Made by a program: the position numbers and the translations under genes. 64,000 nt of DNA from Cocos nucifera (lineage: Eukaryota > Streptophyta > Magnoliopsida > Arecales > Arecaceae), in the NCBI GenBank assembly GCA_006176705.1, contig QRFJ01000760.1:179482-243481 (forward strand). The letters are read 5' to 3'. Below the pieces are notes generated by a model. The model ran no database searches. It saw nothing but the letters and a program-made list of their open reading frames with translations, and had not been told where the DNA came from. This document shows, piece by piece, positions 10,596 through 21,899 of the stretch. Every line of letters starts with the position of its first letter. Positions within the stretch are counted from its first letter, which is position 1.

Positions 10596-11867
10596 ATGCT
10601 GCAGTAGTGTGTCTGGTTCTTTGACCTGAGATGCATCGGCAGTTCACCTTGAGGGTGTTATAGTTTGACTACACCATTACTCGGTCTCCTAGCCATATGG
10701 AACCCTGAGGTGTATGTTGGCTATGACATGTTCATTGTAGGAACTGGATTGCATCAAGATGGGATCTATCTACCTCGGTGGTAGAGGAGTAGCCCTATGA
10801 TGATCATGAGAATCAAGTCCTGAAGCCCATGGCCATGGCAGAGTGAAATAATAGAAAGAGTTTCTATTTAGATTTTCACATTGGACTCGAATCGAATGAT
10901 TACATCATATGACAGAGACTAGGGTTTGACGAGTTCACCTTAACCCTAATCTGATCGGGGCTCAAGATAGAAGAACTGAATCACACAGGTAGCTGCACCA
11001 AGAGGTTCGCATTCAGCTCTGATGGGTTGCCACCATATACTGCTAGGTGTCACTGGTGGATTTTGGGAGCAATTAGAATGATTTAGATGATCGATCATTC
11101 TAGCTGTTCGAATCAGAAGAGTTCTGATCCATCGAAAGGAGTTTCGATGATGTCGATGATAGAGATCATGACATATCCCATTACCATACAGAACTGAACC
11201 TAACTGGGTCACACAAACAAGGGTTTGAATCTGGTGATCATCAATTGAACTAATCTAGTTCAATTGATCTGAATGAGATTCAATTAGGTTCAAGGAAATC
11301 GTGCTAGCACTCGATTGAACCTAACGTTCTTCTTTTGCTATCATAAATAAGTTCGTCCTGTCTGAGCCAAAGGAGTTTGTGCTCAAACAGAAGTCTTCTT
11401 ATGGTCTGACTGGAGGTTGTCCAAGTCAGAATAGGTTGTCTTATTTGTAAGACATTACCTGCCATTTTTGGTCACCTGCCATTTCTTGGTTCTTTGACTT
11501 TGGTCAAAAGTCTACCTTTGACTGGTCAAACGTTGACCATTGACCCTTTGACTTTTGACCACATGTCATGCACCTATTGGAGAGCTGGTGGGGGCTTGTC
11601 CCCCTGCCAGAACCTGGCAAGGAGATGGGCGCACGCCAAGGGAGGCGTGAGCCCAAGTAAGAGGCGGCATGGAGTCCTTGTTGGGACAAGGACTCCATCT
11701 CCCTTTAGGATTCCAATGAGAGTTCTTCTAAGAATCCAGTTTGACTGGTCCAAGGCACTCTCCAAGTAGGAATCCAGGGGACTCTAATCCCACCAATCAG
11801 ATTTAGATCTGATTTCACAAAGGGTTGTGATTGGTTGGGAGGAAGATGACTTGGATCACGCTTAGTC

Positions 11868-11874
11868 TATATAA
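11868..11874 (+). promoter_or_regulatory. LTR TATA box, copy A
   Basis: TATATAA, followed by GAGACCC. Equivalent boxes are at 24694-24700, 32845-32852 and 47572-47579 in other LTRs of the same type. This is probably the core promoter of the element, with RNA starting about 25-35 bases downstream. Confidence 0.65.
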
Positions 11875-12450
11875 GAGACCCAGCGCCCAAGTGAAAAAAT
11901 AATCAAGAAGCAATCTTCCCACGCCCCAAGGCTGCCTCTCTCCCCTTTCTCCACGCCATACTCTCTTCTCCCCTTGCTCTCCACGTCCAAAAGTGTTTTG
12001 GATTTGGATTGGTGCGATTTAGATCAAGAAAAGGAGATCAAAAGCAAGAAGGCTGCGCTGCTGCGAAGAACGACTGCAGATCTTCAAAAGGAGTTTTGAA
12101 GATCCTCCAGATCAGATCCAGATCTGATTTTTGGAGGCGTGATAGAGAAGAAGAGGATCTCCAGATCCAGCCCGAGTGGATACCGGTAGAGGCCAGGCGC
12201 TTGCGTGGCTTGATCCAGAACCTTCCGCTGCAAACAGGATCATCAACAGGGTAATAGGATTACCCTATTCAGGTAAATTGAATGTGATTTAATTTATCCT
12301 TTTCATTTAATTTTTATTAAATAAATAAGAATCAGATCTGAAGCATCCCTGATCTGATACAGATCTAAGAGAAAAAATTTTTGAAATATATCTCTTGATC
12401 TGATCAGATCTGAACGAACCTGGTCAGGGAAATCAGGATTTCCCTTCAAG

Positions 12451-12462
12451 TGGTATCAGAGC
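12451..12462 (+). other. Primer binding site, copy A
   Basis: TGGTATCAGAGC is the standard copia primer site complementary to initiator tRNA-Met, two bases from the LTR end. Confidence 0.85.
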
Positions 12463-14335
12463 CATGGTTCTAAAAATAGTTTAGATCTGATTTTTAATTT
12501 TATTTTAATTAAAAATAACGTGATTTCAGATGTCACATGAGATGTGATCAGATCTGAAATCAGGAAAATTAAAATTAAATGATTTGGATCTAAGAACATG
12601 AAGATATGCATGACTAGTTCTAGTATAGAATAGTTCTATAGAATAGTTTTGCATGTCTTTGATTTAATATGATTAAATCATATTTTAGATCTTCTTATTT
12701 ACTGTTTTCTGATATTATAAGTGTTATAATAACATCTGATAAACAGCAAATAAAAATTATTTAATTTTAAATATCATATGAGATATGATAGATGCATGAC
12801 TAGACTAGTTGTAGAATAGTTCTACATAATTGTCTAGATTAGAATTTATTTTGATTAGATCAATTTAAATCTAATTTTTCAGATTATTATGTGATAATTT
12901 AGATCTGAAAACATGCATGATTATGATACATGAGATGTATGCAAAATATGCCATGGTTAGATCTAAATTTGTATATGAGATATATGATATAGATCTATAA
13001 CTGTTTTGTAGTATTGAATGTTTATTGAATGTTCCTGATTAAGGCGTTCCCCTTGGCCGTCCGGTCATAAGAACGAAGAAGGGTTTAAAGGCCCTCTCTT
13101 CCCATTCGATGGGGTGTTCTTATGATGTGTAGGGGTGCTGCGCGTTCGTCCTTAATCAGAAACCCAAAAACTTACTTTCTGCAAAACCCTAGATCCTGAA
13201 ACCCTAGGATTTATTGTGCATATTTTGTTTATGAACCCTACTTAATTAAGAATTAAGTTTATGGAATATTAATTAGGTCTAAAATTGAGAATTTCAGATC
13301 TAAGACATATTCATAATACTGGGTTCGGGCTTGGGTAGCTCAATTAGGTCTAAGCGGTTGATCAAACCGAATCAAGAGTTGGTTAGATGGGATCAACAAT
13401 GCTTAAATTGACCAGCCTAATAGGATTAAGTCTGGGTCAAGATCGAGTCACGATCAAGCAAGACCTAATTAGGCTCAGAGGTTAGAGTCTGGATTGTAGG
13501 CTAACCCAATTGGTTCTGACTCAACAATTTGGTGTCTAAGGTAAGTTTGGCACAGACGACCGACTGGTTTTTAATTGGAAGCTACTCGACCTGAATGCGT
13601 TCTTGTACGAGTTAATGGCATATTCCTTCCACCGGTCTCACTTACCTGGCCATATCTGTTGACACAGTTCTGATCTGAGGTGGTCAATAATCCGAGCTGA
13701 CCCATGCCACTAGGTTAGTCATAATTGTTATGACTAAGCCAAGTCTAGTTTAATGAGACCTGAATCAATTCTCCCTAAGAAAAGATTAAGTCCTGAGGTC
13801 TTCCACCATTGTAGATGTGCGGGCCCTTCCCGGGGTTGATTGTTCTCGGCTGGATACAGTGGCTCAGTTGCACCGGGAAGACGCAACCATGTCTATTAGG
13901 CATTGGATGCTATGGGCTGGAGGATGAGTTGGGCTCAATATTCCGGATACGGTGAGAGACCCAATTAGGAACCCAGTCTATGCAAATGGTGGGTCTGACT
14001 TAACTAAGGAGTGGATCAATATTCCGGATACGGTGAGATTCATGAATTAGAGACCAAGTTTGGGTGCACCATGATTAGAGAATCATTGAACAAGAGTTGT
14101 TCACTCATTGGCTAACCCATCACCAATAACTGTTAGGTGAGGTGATGAGTCAGTTGGTGAGACCGCACCACCCACTAGAAATCATCAATCGCGGAGATTT
14201 TCGCATCTCTACAGAGGGAGTGTAGGGATCCGAGAAAATAGTGGGAGCTAATTTGTTTAAAAATAAAATCCCTAAACAAATTGGTCAAGTCAAAATTACA
14301 GTATCTAACTAGAATCTTTGACTCTCTACAGGAAA
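12463..14335 (+). other. Long non-coding leader, copy A
   Basis: This is about 1.9 kb without coding, between primer site and gag. It holds an imperfect hairpin at 13066-13124 (CATAAGAAC paired with GTTCTTATG, and an inner purine/pyrimidine stem). Two exactly complementary arms, GGTAAGT at 13540-13546 and ACTTACC at 13640-13646, lie 100 bases apart. A CCGGATACGGTGAGA motif occurs twice, near 13942 and 14023. All of this recurs in copy C, and a changed form in copy B. A packaging or translation-control role is only inference. Confidence 0.6.
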
Positions 14336-15165
14336 ATGTCTGCGTCCAACCCACTGGCACGTATCCTAGACACACATAGACTGACTGGACCCAATTATAA
14401 AGATTGGCTCAGGAACTACAAAATTGTTTTGGGTTCAGAGAAGTTAACACATGTTTTGGACCAGGACCCTCCCACCTTACCAGCTCGTCCATCCACTGAA
14501 CAGAGAGCGTCTCTGGAAAAATGGATTGACGAAGACAATAAGGCCAGATACTACATGTTGGGCTCGATGTCTGATGAGCTCCAGCGCCAACATGAAGATA
14601 TCGGGACTGCTCGCCAAATGTTGGCTCACCTGCAGGAGATGTTTGGTGAACAGAGTCGCGCAGCCAAATATCAAGTCACGAAACGACTTTTTAAGGCTAA
14701 GATGCGTGATGGGCAGTCAGTCCAAGATCACTGTCTGACAATGATCAAGGACATGGAAGAGCTTGAGAAGCTCGGTGTGAAGTTGGACTTGGACTTGCAG
14801 AATGATATTATTCTGCAATCCTTGACTGATGCATATGGGCAATTCATCATGAATTACCACATGCATAAACTTCAAGAATTCCTTGGCCGAGTTGATGAAT
14901 ATGCTGGTTACCGCTGAGCTTTCTATGAAAGGTTCTAAAGGCTCAGTTCTTGCTATGGAACGGACTTCTTCCAAAAGAAAGTCTTATGGAAAGAAAAAGG
15001 AAGTCTGTGAAAAAGCAAAAGGTAGAAGGATCAAAGAAGAAGAAGGCAGAACCGAAGAAGAAGGTCGATGGCAAAGGAAAGTGTTTCCATTGCAACAGCG
15101 ACGGCCATTGGAAGCGGAACTGCCCTACTTACCTGGCCACCCTAAAGAACAAGAAGGAAGGTCCT
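14336..15165 (+). pseudogene. gag: gag, copia copy A (frameshifted)
   Basis: The start is the ATG at 14336 (MSASNPLAR), chosen because copies B and C start alike; an upstream in-frame ATG at 14318 lies in the leader. The first 180 residues form the UBN2-type gag core with a PNYKDWLRN motif near residue 20. A one-base insertion near 14876, and another near 14999, move the frame twice. The third frame carries a basic Lys-rich stretch and the zinc knuckle CFHCNSDGHWKRNC at about 15082-15123 (C-x2-C-x4-H-x4-C), which binds element RNA. Copy C lacks both insertions, so they are private to this copy or are assembly errors. Confidence 0.85.
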
Positions 15166-15560
15166 TCTGGAGGTATGCTCGTTATTGAGTCTAACCTTAC
15201 GGTTTCTTCTGCATCCAGTTGGGTGCTTGACTCTGGATCTAGTGCTCACCTATGCACTTCTATGCAGGGTCTTGAGGATAGCAGGAGGCTGAGGGATGGA
15301 GACATGATCCTACGCGTCGGTAATGGAGCAAGAGTTGCTGCAGTAGCCGTGGGAACATACCCTCTTCGATTACCATCTGGTTTAGACTTAGTTTTGAAAG
15401 ACTGTTATTTTGTGCCTGCAGCTAGCAGGAATTTGATTTCTGTTTCATGCTTAGCACAAGAAGGTTATGTGATCACCTTCTTTAAGGACCATTGTAACAT
15501 TCTTTTATGAAAGAAATAAAATTGCAAATGGTTTCCTTATTAATGGTCTTTATCAGCTAC
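15166..15560 (+). pseudogene. pr: Aspartic protease, copia copy A
   Basis: The protease is fused to gag in the same frame. The active site WVLDSGSSAH has its D-S-G at 15229-15237. The flap-side sequence ILRVGNGA and the C-terminal LISVSCL block follow. This enzyme would cut the polyprotein inside the particle. One extra T near 15506 breaks the frame before integrase, giving a stop at about 15510; copy C lacks that base. The catalytic site itself is intact. Confidence 0.8.
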
Positions 15561-15595
15561 ATATTGATGTACCTGTTCTAACTATCGAGCAAAAC

Positions 15596-16317
15596 GTGAA
15601 TGCCAAACGACCTAGGGATAGTCCAAACGACAGATATCTATGGCACCTGAGATTAGGTCATATAGCAGAAGATAGGATCAACAAATTGGAGAAAAATGGG
15701 CTATTGAGTCCATTGACTTCCGAGTCATATCCAACTTGTGAATCTTGTCTTCAAGGCAAAATGACTAAACTCCCTTTTGTTGGACATGGGGAGAGGGCCA
15801 CAGATCTCCTTGCCCTAGTACATACTGATGTGTGCGGCCCATTTGATGTGCCGGCTAGAGGCAATTTTGTCTACTTCATTACCTTTACCGATGATCTGTC
15901 TAGGTATGGGATATGTGTATCTTATGAGACACAAGTCTGAAGCTTTTGAAAAGTTCAAAGAATTTAGACATGAAGTAGAAAAACAAACTGGAAAACCCAT
16001 TAAGGTTCTTCGATCAGATCGAGGAGGTGAATATCTTAGTCGGGAATTCCTAGACTATCTTAAGGAAAATGGCATAGTCTCTCAATGGACTCCACCAGGA
16101 ACACCTCAACTCAACGGGGTTTCAGAACGGAGAAATCGGACCCTATTGGATATGGTTCGATCCATGATGAGCTTCACAGACCTCCCAGATTTCCTTTGGG
16201 GACACTCATTGTTAACTTCAATCTATCTACTGAATAGGGTTCCCTCTAAAACCGTTCCTACCACACCGTATGAGATATGGCACGGTAAGAAACCAAGTCT
16301 GAGTCATCTCAGAATTT
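15596..16317 (+). pseudogene. int: Integrase, copia copy A (C-terminus lost)
   Basis: The N-terminal gag-pre-integrase zinc site is WHLRLGH with CESCLQGK. The catalytic core has D at 15827-15829 (HTDVCGPF), D at 16017-16019 (LRSDRGGEY) and E at 16125-16127 (NGVSERRNR), the D,D-35-E set of retroviral-type integrases. One inserted base near 15910 shifts the frame between the first and second catalytic residues. Sequence ends at LRIWV near 16317, where an Athila-like LTR fragment begins. The C-terminal region, reverse transcriptase and RNase H of copy A are absent. Confidence 0.85.
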
Positions 16318-17653
16318 GGGTCAAATCATTAGGGAAGGTAGTGTTTTTAGATTTGAAATCTTTGATTTTTGAAAAAGAAAGAAGAAAATGATTTTTAGAA
16401 TCAAAAGTGAAGTCGAAAAAATTAAAAGCAAAAATTAAAAGGTGCAGAAATTTAACTTGGTACTAAGATCTATTAGTTAGATCTTAGCATCTACTTGCAA
16501 TAAAATAAAAAGTAATAATTAACGTGCAAAAATTATAATAAAAATAAAAAGTAAGAAATTAAAATATAAAAATAAAATTTTTATTAATTAAAATTTTAGA
16601 ATTTAAATACATAAAATTTAAAAAGAAAAGATAATAAAATAAAATAGCCTGATCTCTGATCTTAGATCGGCATTGGCAGAAAGATGGTGTAGAAGCTCGA
16701 CTCTTCTTCTCAGCACCCATTGCTTCGAAGCAGCTTTTAACCCATAGCCTGGCTTCGTCCTGTACCAAAGCTTCATCTTGATCAGAGATGTTGATTTCTG
16801 AAGGCTTAGGATCCTTTTTATAGTACTAGAAGGGCTGGATATTTTTTTCTAAAGGCAATATGGGACTAATGAACTTTGTAATCGTAAAAATCTAAATAAA
16901 ATTTGAATTAAAATAGCTCTGATACGTCTCTGATAAGTTTGGTGAAATCTGGCCATTCAATAGGAATCCAATGATCCAAAAATCATCAAAATCGCATGTA
17001 GATCAACTCAGATTGGGTCCGATTAAATTTTGGCCGTTGGATCGCACTTCATGGAGGAAATCTGACCGCAAATCATGTGCTTGAGAGTTTGATCGCCATC
17101 GGGAGCTTTCTGGACCGTCGGATCATCGCCTGGATCGAGCGCTGCCATTCGATGGTGATCCGCATGATGTCTGTAGCTGAATAAAATTCGAAAGCAACCA
17201 TAGCCGTCCAATCCTGACCGCAAAACAACCACATCTCAATCCGATCGGCAATCACTTTCCATGGACCACTAGACGGGCCGCACTGCACACCACGCCAATC
17301 AGCGCTTCTGTTGCGAGCGAAAAAGACTAAATTATCCTTTGTGAGCGCGATAAAACTTCTTAGACCCTTTAGGGGTCTAGGTCCACACGTGGCAAGCTCT
17401 GATTCGCCGGATTTTGCTGAAGCTGGCGGTCACGCTGGATCGTGGACCGGCTGATGGCTTCAATGGCTGAGTCAGCTTTGATGGCTTGGCTTGGCTTGTG
17501 GCTGGCTTGGCTTGGTGCTAAGGCTTGTCGGAGCCGGCTGAGCCATTTTCTTTTTTTATTTTTTATATTTTTAAAAAATTCATATCTATTTCCATATTTA
17601 GCTTCCATTTACATTTGAAATTATTTCGTTCTAATCAAAAAAATGATCTCATT
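16318..17653 (-). mobile_element. Athila-like LTR fragment left of the gap
   Basis: Third copy of the LTR at 309-1949, in the same orientation. It starts about 105 bp inside the LTR and runs to the N gap. It carries more single-base losses than the other copies, and these grow denser after about 17220. The junction with copia integrase shares a TTGGGTC-like microhomology. Confidence 0.75.
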
Positions 17654-17663
17654 NNNNNNNNNN
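17654..17663. other. Assembly gap (10 N)
   Basis: Ten undetermined bases. The length is likely a placeholder. The two LTR pieces on either side point in opposite directions and overlap in LTR coordinates, so the join may not be contiguous in the genome. Confidence 0.95.
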
Positions 17664-17927
17664 TGCTAAGATCTAACTAATAGATCTTAGTACCAAGTTT
17701 AAATTTCTGCACCTTTTAATTTTTGCTTTTAATTTTTCGACTTCACTTTTGATTCTAAAAATCATTTTCTTCTTTTCTTTTCAAAAATCAAAGATTTCAA
17801 ATCTAAAAACACTACCTTCCCTATGGATTTGACCCGACTCACTACTATCTACGCATTTTCAATGATTTTAAGAAGTCGGATTAAACTGATAAACATGGTA
17901 TTTTAACGACACATCGCGTTCCTATCA
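17664..17927 (+). mobile_element. Athila-like LTR fragment right of the gap, inverted
   Basis: This is the reverse complement of the first 265 bp of the 309-1949 LTR, ending at the LTR terminus CCTATCA at 17927. It sits 11 bp inside the tip of the copy B copia LTR, so an Athila-like element inserted into that LTR. The rest of that LTR is not seen to the left. Confidence 0.75.
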
Positions 17928-17952
17928 CATATCTAACAAACTTTCACTTGAT
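17928..17952 (-). other. Tip of 3' LTR and polypurine tract, copia copy B
   Basis: CATATCTAACA (17928-17938) is the reverse of the family 3 LTR start. The next bases, reversed, read CAAGTGAAAGTT, equivalent to the CAAGTGGGAGAT purine tract of copy C. This marks the 3' end of a minus-strand copia element. Confidence 0.7.
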
Positions 17953-18619
17953 CTAAAGCCAATTGGCTACAAATCTATGTTTCATCTTCTCAAGGTGGCC
18001 TTCAATCTTTTGTTGGCCTAAAGGCTTTATTAGTGGATCTATCGCATTATCTATGGAGTCGACTCTCTTGACCTCGACGTAATCCTTTTCGAGGTAATCA
18101 TAGATGAGGTGGAATCGTCACTTGATGTGCTTGGATTTCTAATAAGACCTTGGCTCCTTAGCTAGAGCTATGATGCCACTGTTGTTGCAGTACAAAGAGA
18201 TGACATCTAATGGCACCACTCCAAATTCTACGGCAAACTTCTTGTACCAGAATGCCTTCTTTGCAGCTTTTGATGCAGTAATGTACTCTGCTTTCATGGT
18301 GGAATCTACTATCATAGTCTGCTTAGAACTCTTCTAGCTAATAGCACCACTATTACACACAAACAAGCTACCAGATATTGACTTTTGATCATCTATATTA
18401 GACACAAAATCTGAGTCTATATAACCCTGGACTTGGAGTTCTCCATTACTAAAATCCAAGAACATATCCTTAGTCCTTCTCAAGTACTTAAGGATACATT
18501 TCACAGAAGTCTAGTACTCTTCATCTGGATTCGACTAATATCTGCTCGTGACACTCACAGCATAGGCGATATCAGGTTGTATACATAGCATGACGTACAT
18601 GAGGCTCCCTATTACCGAA
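17953..18619 (-). pseudogene. rh: RNase H, copia copy B
   Basis: Minus-strand remnant of copia RNase H, which removes RNA from the RNA-DNA hybrid. The reading ends at a TAG at 17955-17953, after a VANWL-like C-terminus also seen in copy C. Translated pieces match copy C RNase H: the HHG-like TMKAEY region near 18290 and the YCNNSG region near 18190. Several stops and small shifts interrupt it. Many differences from copy C are C-to-T or G-to-A changes, as expected of old methylated repeats. Confidence 0.65.
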
Positions 18620-19480
18620 GCATAAGGTATTTTGCTCATGCGTTCAATCTTCTTAGGTGTGTTGGAACACATCTTCTTGGAGAGATAAATGCTATGTCTG
18701 AAGGGCACCAATCCTCTCTTGGAGTTTTATATGTTAAACCACTTTAGTATCTTCTCTATGTACATCTTCTATGAGAGATCTAGCATCCTATTCGATCTAT
18801 CCCTATAGACCTTAATTCTTAGAATAAAAGATGCCTCTCCTAGGTCTTTCATAGAAAACTCTTTTGATAAACATATTTTAACTATGGTCAACATGGGAAT
18901 TTCATTTTCAATAAGGAGGATGTCATCCACGTACAATACAAGAAAGATAATAGCGCTCCCACTGAGCTTTTTGAATACACAGTTCTTCCTCATTCTTGAT
19001 GAATCCAAATGATTTGATCACATCATTGAAATGAGCATTCCAGCTACGAGATGCTTGCTTAAGTCCATAGATGGATTTTGCAGCTTGCAGATCTTATGAT
19101 CAGCATCACTAGATATGAAATCTAGTGGCTGTTCCATATAGATATCTTCCTCAAGATATCCATTTAAGAAGGCCGTTTTCACGTCTATCTATCATATTTC
19201 ATAATCAAAATAGGCTGCAATAGCAAGTAATATGTGATTGAATTTTTGCATGGCTATTGACGAGAAGGTATCCTGATAGTCTTCACATTGACTATACTCT
19301 TTCACCACTAACCTAACCTTGAATATCTCCATATTCCCATTTGTACCTATCTTTCTCTTGTAGATGCATTTACACCCAATAGATGCTATGCCTTAAGGTG
19401 GATCTACCAAGGTCCAAACTTGGTTAGAGTGCATTAAGTCAATCTCTGATTTCATTGCCTCTAACCTTTTCTCGGAGTCG
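18620..19480 (-). pseudogene. rt: Reverse transcriptase, copia copy B
   Basis: Remnant of the copia reverse transcriptase. The YVDD catalytic motif is intact (LVLYVDDILL, about 18919-18935), followed by the FSMKDLGEASFILRIKVYRD block. Upstream the order of blocks matches copy C: QVWTLVDPP-like near 19410, then TFLNGYLEEDIY-like near 19150. Many stops break the frame, so no full enzyme is encoded. Confidence 0.75.
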
Positions 19481-20700
19481 ATATCTAATATCACCTCATC
19501 ATAGATTTTGGGATCATCATCATGAACCCTATTTCTCATGAGAAATATTTTTCTACGTCCTTTGAAATAGTACCTAAGTACCTTTTAGAAGGATGAAAAA
19601 TTCTTTCTGATCTATGAGGTAGAGGAGGTAATGATTGGATTTTCTCAATCTAATTAGGTTTCATAGGATCTTTAGCTCGTTGCTCTTGGAAGACTTTCTC
19701 CTCAAGCCTAATCTGCCTTCCGATGCTAGCATCTTGAATAAACTACTTTTCAAGGAAGATGACATGTCGACTCACAATCACATTATGTTCTTTCAGAATA
19801 TAGAAATAATATCCTAATGACTCTTTAGGATAGCCTATGAATCGAGCTCTAAAGGATCTATACTCTAACTTGTTCGCCTATTGTCTCTTGACATGAGTTG
19901 GACAATCCTATATTCTGAGGTGATTTAGACTTAGTTTCTTACTATGCCATATCTCATATGGTGTGGTAGGAATGATTTTAGAGAAAATTCTATTTGGTAA
20001 ATTTATAGCGGTCATTAGACTATGTCCCCAAAAAAACTCAGGAAGGTCAATGAAGCTCATCATAGATCGGACCATATCTAATAAGGTCTAGTTTCTCCGT
20101 TCTAAAATTTTGTTGAGTTAAGGTGGTCCAGGTGGAGTCCATTCAGAGACTATGCCATTTTACTTAAGATAGTCTAAAAATTTTCGACTAAAGTATTCAT
20201 CTCCTCGATCTGATCGAAGAACCTTAATGAATTTTTCAGTTTATTTTTCTACTTCATATCTAAATTCTTTGAACTTTTCAAAAGTTTCAGATTTATGTCG
20301 CATCAAATACACATACCCATATCGAGATAAATCATCGATAAAGATAATAAAGTAGATATAGTTGCATCTAGCCGACACATCAAATGGGCCACACACATCA
20401 GTATGTACTAGGGCAAGTAGGTCTGTGGCCCTTTTCCCATGTCCTACAAAAGGGAGCTTGGTCATTTTGCTATGAAGGCATGATTCACAAATCGGATATG
20501 ACTCGAAAGTCAACGAACTCAATAGTCCAGATTTTTTCAATTTGTTAATCCTGTCTTTCGCTATATGACCTAGCCTAAGATGCCACAGATACCTATCATT
20601 TAGACTATCCCTAGGTCATTTTGATCCTATGGCATTCACATTTTGCTTGATATTAAAAATAGAAACATCAATATGTAACTGATAGAGACCATTTATAAGT
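19481..20700 (-). pseudogene. int: Integrase, copia copy B
   Basis: An open piece at 20540-20241 holds CESCLHSKMTKLPF and the first catalytic aspartate in VHTDVCGPF. The second catalytic block and the region before the glutamate follow near 20215-20100 with stops and changes; the equivalent of NGVSERRNR is altered by G-to-A type differences. The integrase C-terminus and the linker to reverse transcriptase occupy about 19481-20000. Decay is well beyond single indels. Confidence 0.7.
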
Positions 20701-20749
20701 TAACCACTTGCAATTTTATTTCTTTCATAAAGAATACTACAATGGTTCT

Positions 20750-21070
20750 TAAGAAAACTAATTACATAGCCTTCTTATGGTAAACATGAAATAAAAATCA
20801 AATTCCTGCTTGCTGCAGGCATATAAAAATAGTCTCTAAGAACTAAATCTAATCCTAACGATAATCGTACAGGATAGGTTTCTACAACCACTGTTGCAAC
20901 TCTTGCTCTATTTTTGATGCGTAGGATCATCTCACCATCCCTCAGCCTCCTCCTGCTATCCTCAAGATCCTGCATAGAAGTGCATAAATAAGCACTAGAA
21001 CCAGAGTCAAGCACCCAACTGGATGCAGAAAAAATCATAAGGTTAGATTCTATAACGAGCATACCCCCAG
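20750..21070 (-). pseudogene. pr: Aspartic protease, copia copy B
   Basis: Open from 21062 to 20775. The active site WVLDSGSSAY is kept, with the aspartate near 21006-21008, and the ILRIKNRARVA and SRNLIFISCL blocks follow. This is the best-kept domain of the copy. Confidence 0.75.
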
Positions 21071-21099
21071 AAGGACCTATCTCCTTCTTGTTCTTTACA

Positions 21100-21899
21100 T
21101 TGGCCAGGTATAAGGGGCAGTTCCACTTCTAATGACCATCTATGTTGCAATGAAAATATTTTTCTTTATCAGCGACCTTCATCTTCGACTCTACCTTCTT
21201 CTTCTTCCCACCATCCACCTACTTCTTTACGGACTTTTTCTTCTTTTTAAAAGACTTTCTCTTGGAAGAAGTCTGCTCCATAGCAAGTACTGAGCCTTTA
21301 GAATCTTTCATAGAAAGCTCAGCAGTAACCAGCATATTTATAAGTTCTGCCAGAGTATTCTGTAGTTTATGCATATGATAGTTCATGATGAACTGCCCAT
21401 ACGCATTGATCAAGGATTGCAAAATTATATCAATCTGCAAATCCTTATCCAACTTGACACCGAGCTTCTTAAGCTCTTCTAAGTCCTTGATCATCATCAG
21501 ACAATAATCTTGGACCGACTGTCCATCATGCATTTGAGCCTTAAAAAGTCTTCTAGTGACTTGATATTTGGCTACACGACTTTGTTCACCAAACAACTCT
21601 TGCAGGTGAGCCAACATTTAATGGCTTGTCTTAATATCTTCATGTTGGCGTTGGAGCTTATTAGATATCGAGTCCAACATATAATACCTAACTTTGTTAT
21701 CATCATCCATCCACGTCTCTAGAGATACTCTCTGATCAGCGGATGGATGGGCTGGTAAAGTGGGAGGGTTATATTCCAACACATAAGTCAACTTCTTGGA
21801 ATCCAAAACAATTTTGACATTTTGGAGCCAATCCTTGAAGTTGGGTTCGGTCAGTCTATGGGTGTCCAGGATATGAGTTAGTGGATTGGACGTAGACAT
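21100..21899 (-). pseudogene. gag: gag, copia copy B
   Basis: The start ATG is at 21899 (MSTSNPLTHILDTH), matching copies A and C. The gag core is open in two stretches (21899-21618 and 21617-21219), interrupted by a stop at about 21618-21620. A Lys-rich stretch leads to the zinc knuckle near 21165-21115, where the first cysteine has become tyrosine (YFHC) and a stop lies inside the motif, so RNA binding would be lost. Confidence 0.75.

Larger units (their letters stand above)
10169..12448 (+). mobile_element. 5' LTR of family 3 copia, copy A
   Basis: The LTR runs TGTTAGATATATG...TTCCCTTCA, 2280 bp, and is followed by a two-base spacer and the primer site. It matches the LTRs of copy C and more distantly those of copy B and the LTR at 45889-48150. 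It is inserted into the integrase remnant of the family 2 element. The TATA box lies about 1.7 kb in, so most of it is U3. The open frames seen inside (for example near 10946-11212 on the minus strand) recur in copy C only because the LTRs are nearly identical. Confidence 0.9.

Noticed and set aside
10382..10636. 84-residue minus-strand open frame recurring at 31342-31596
   Set aside because: Lies over the stem-loop run of the LTR; the same explanation applies.
10946..11212. Conserved 88-residue minus-strand open frame, recurring at 23767-24033
   Set aside because: Conserved only because the two LTRs are nearly identical; the diverged LTRs do not keep it and no domain is seen.
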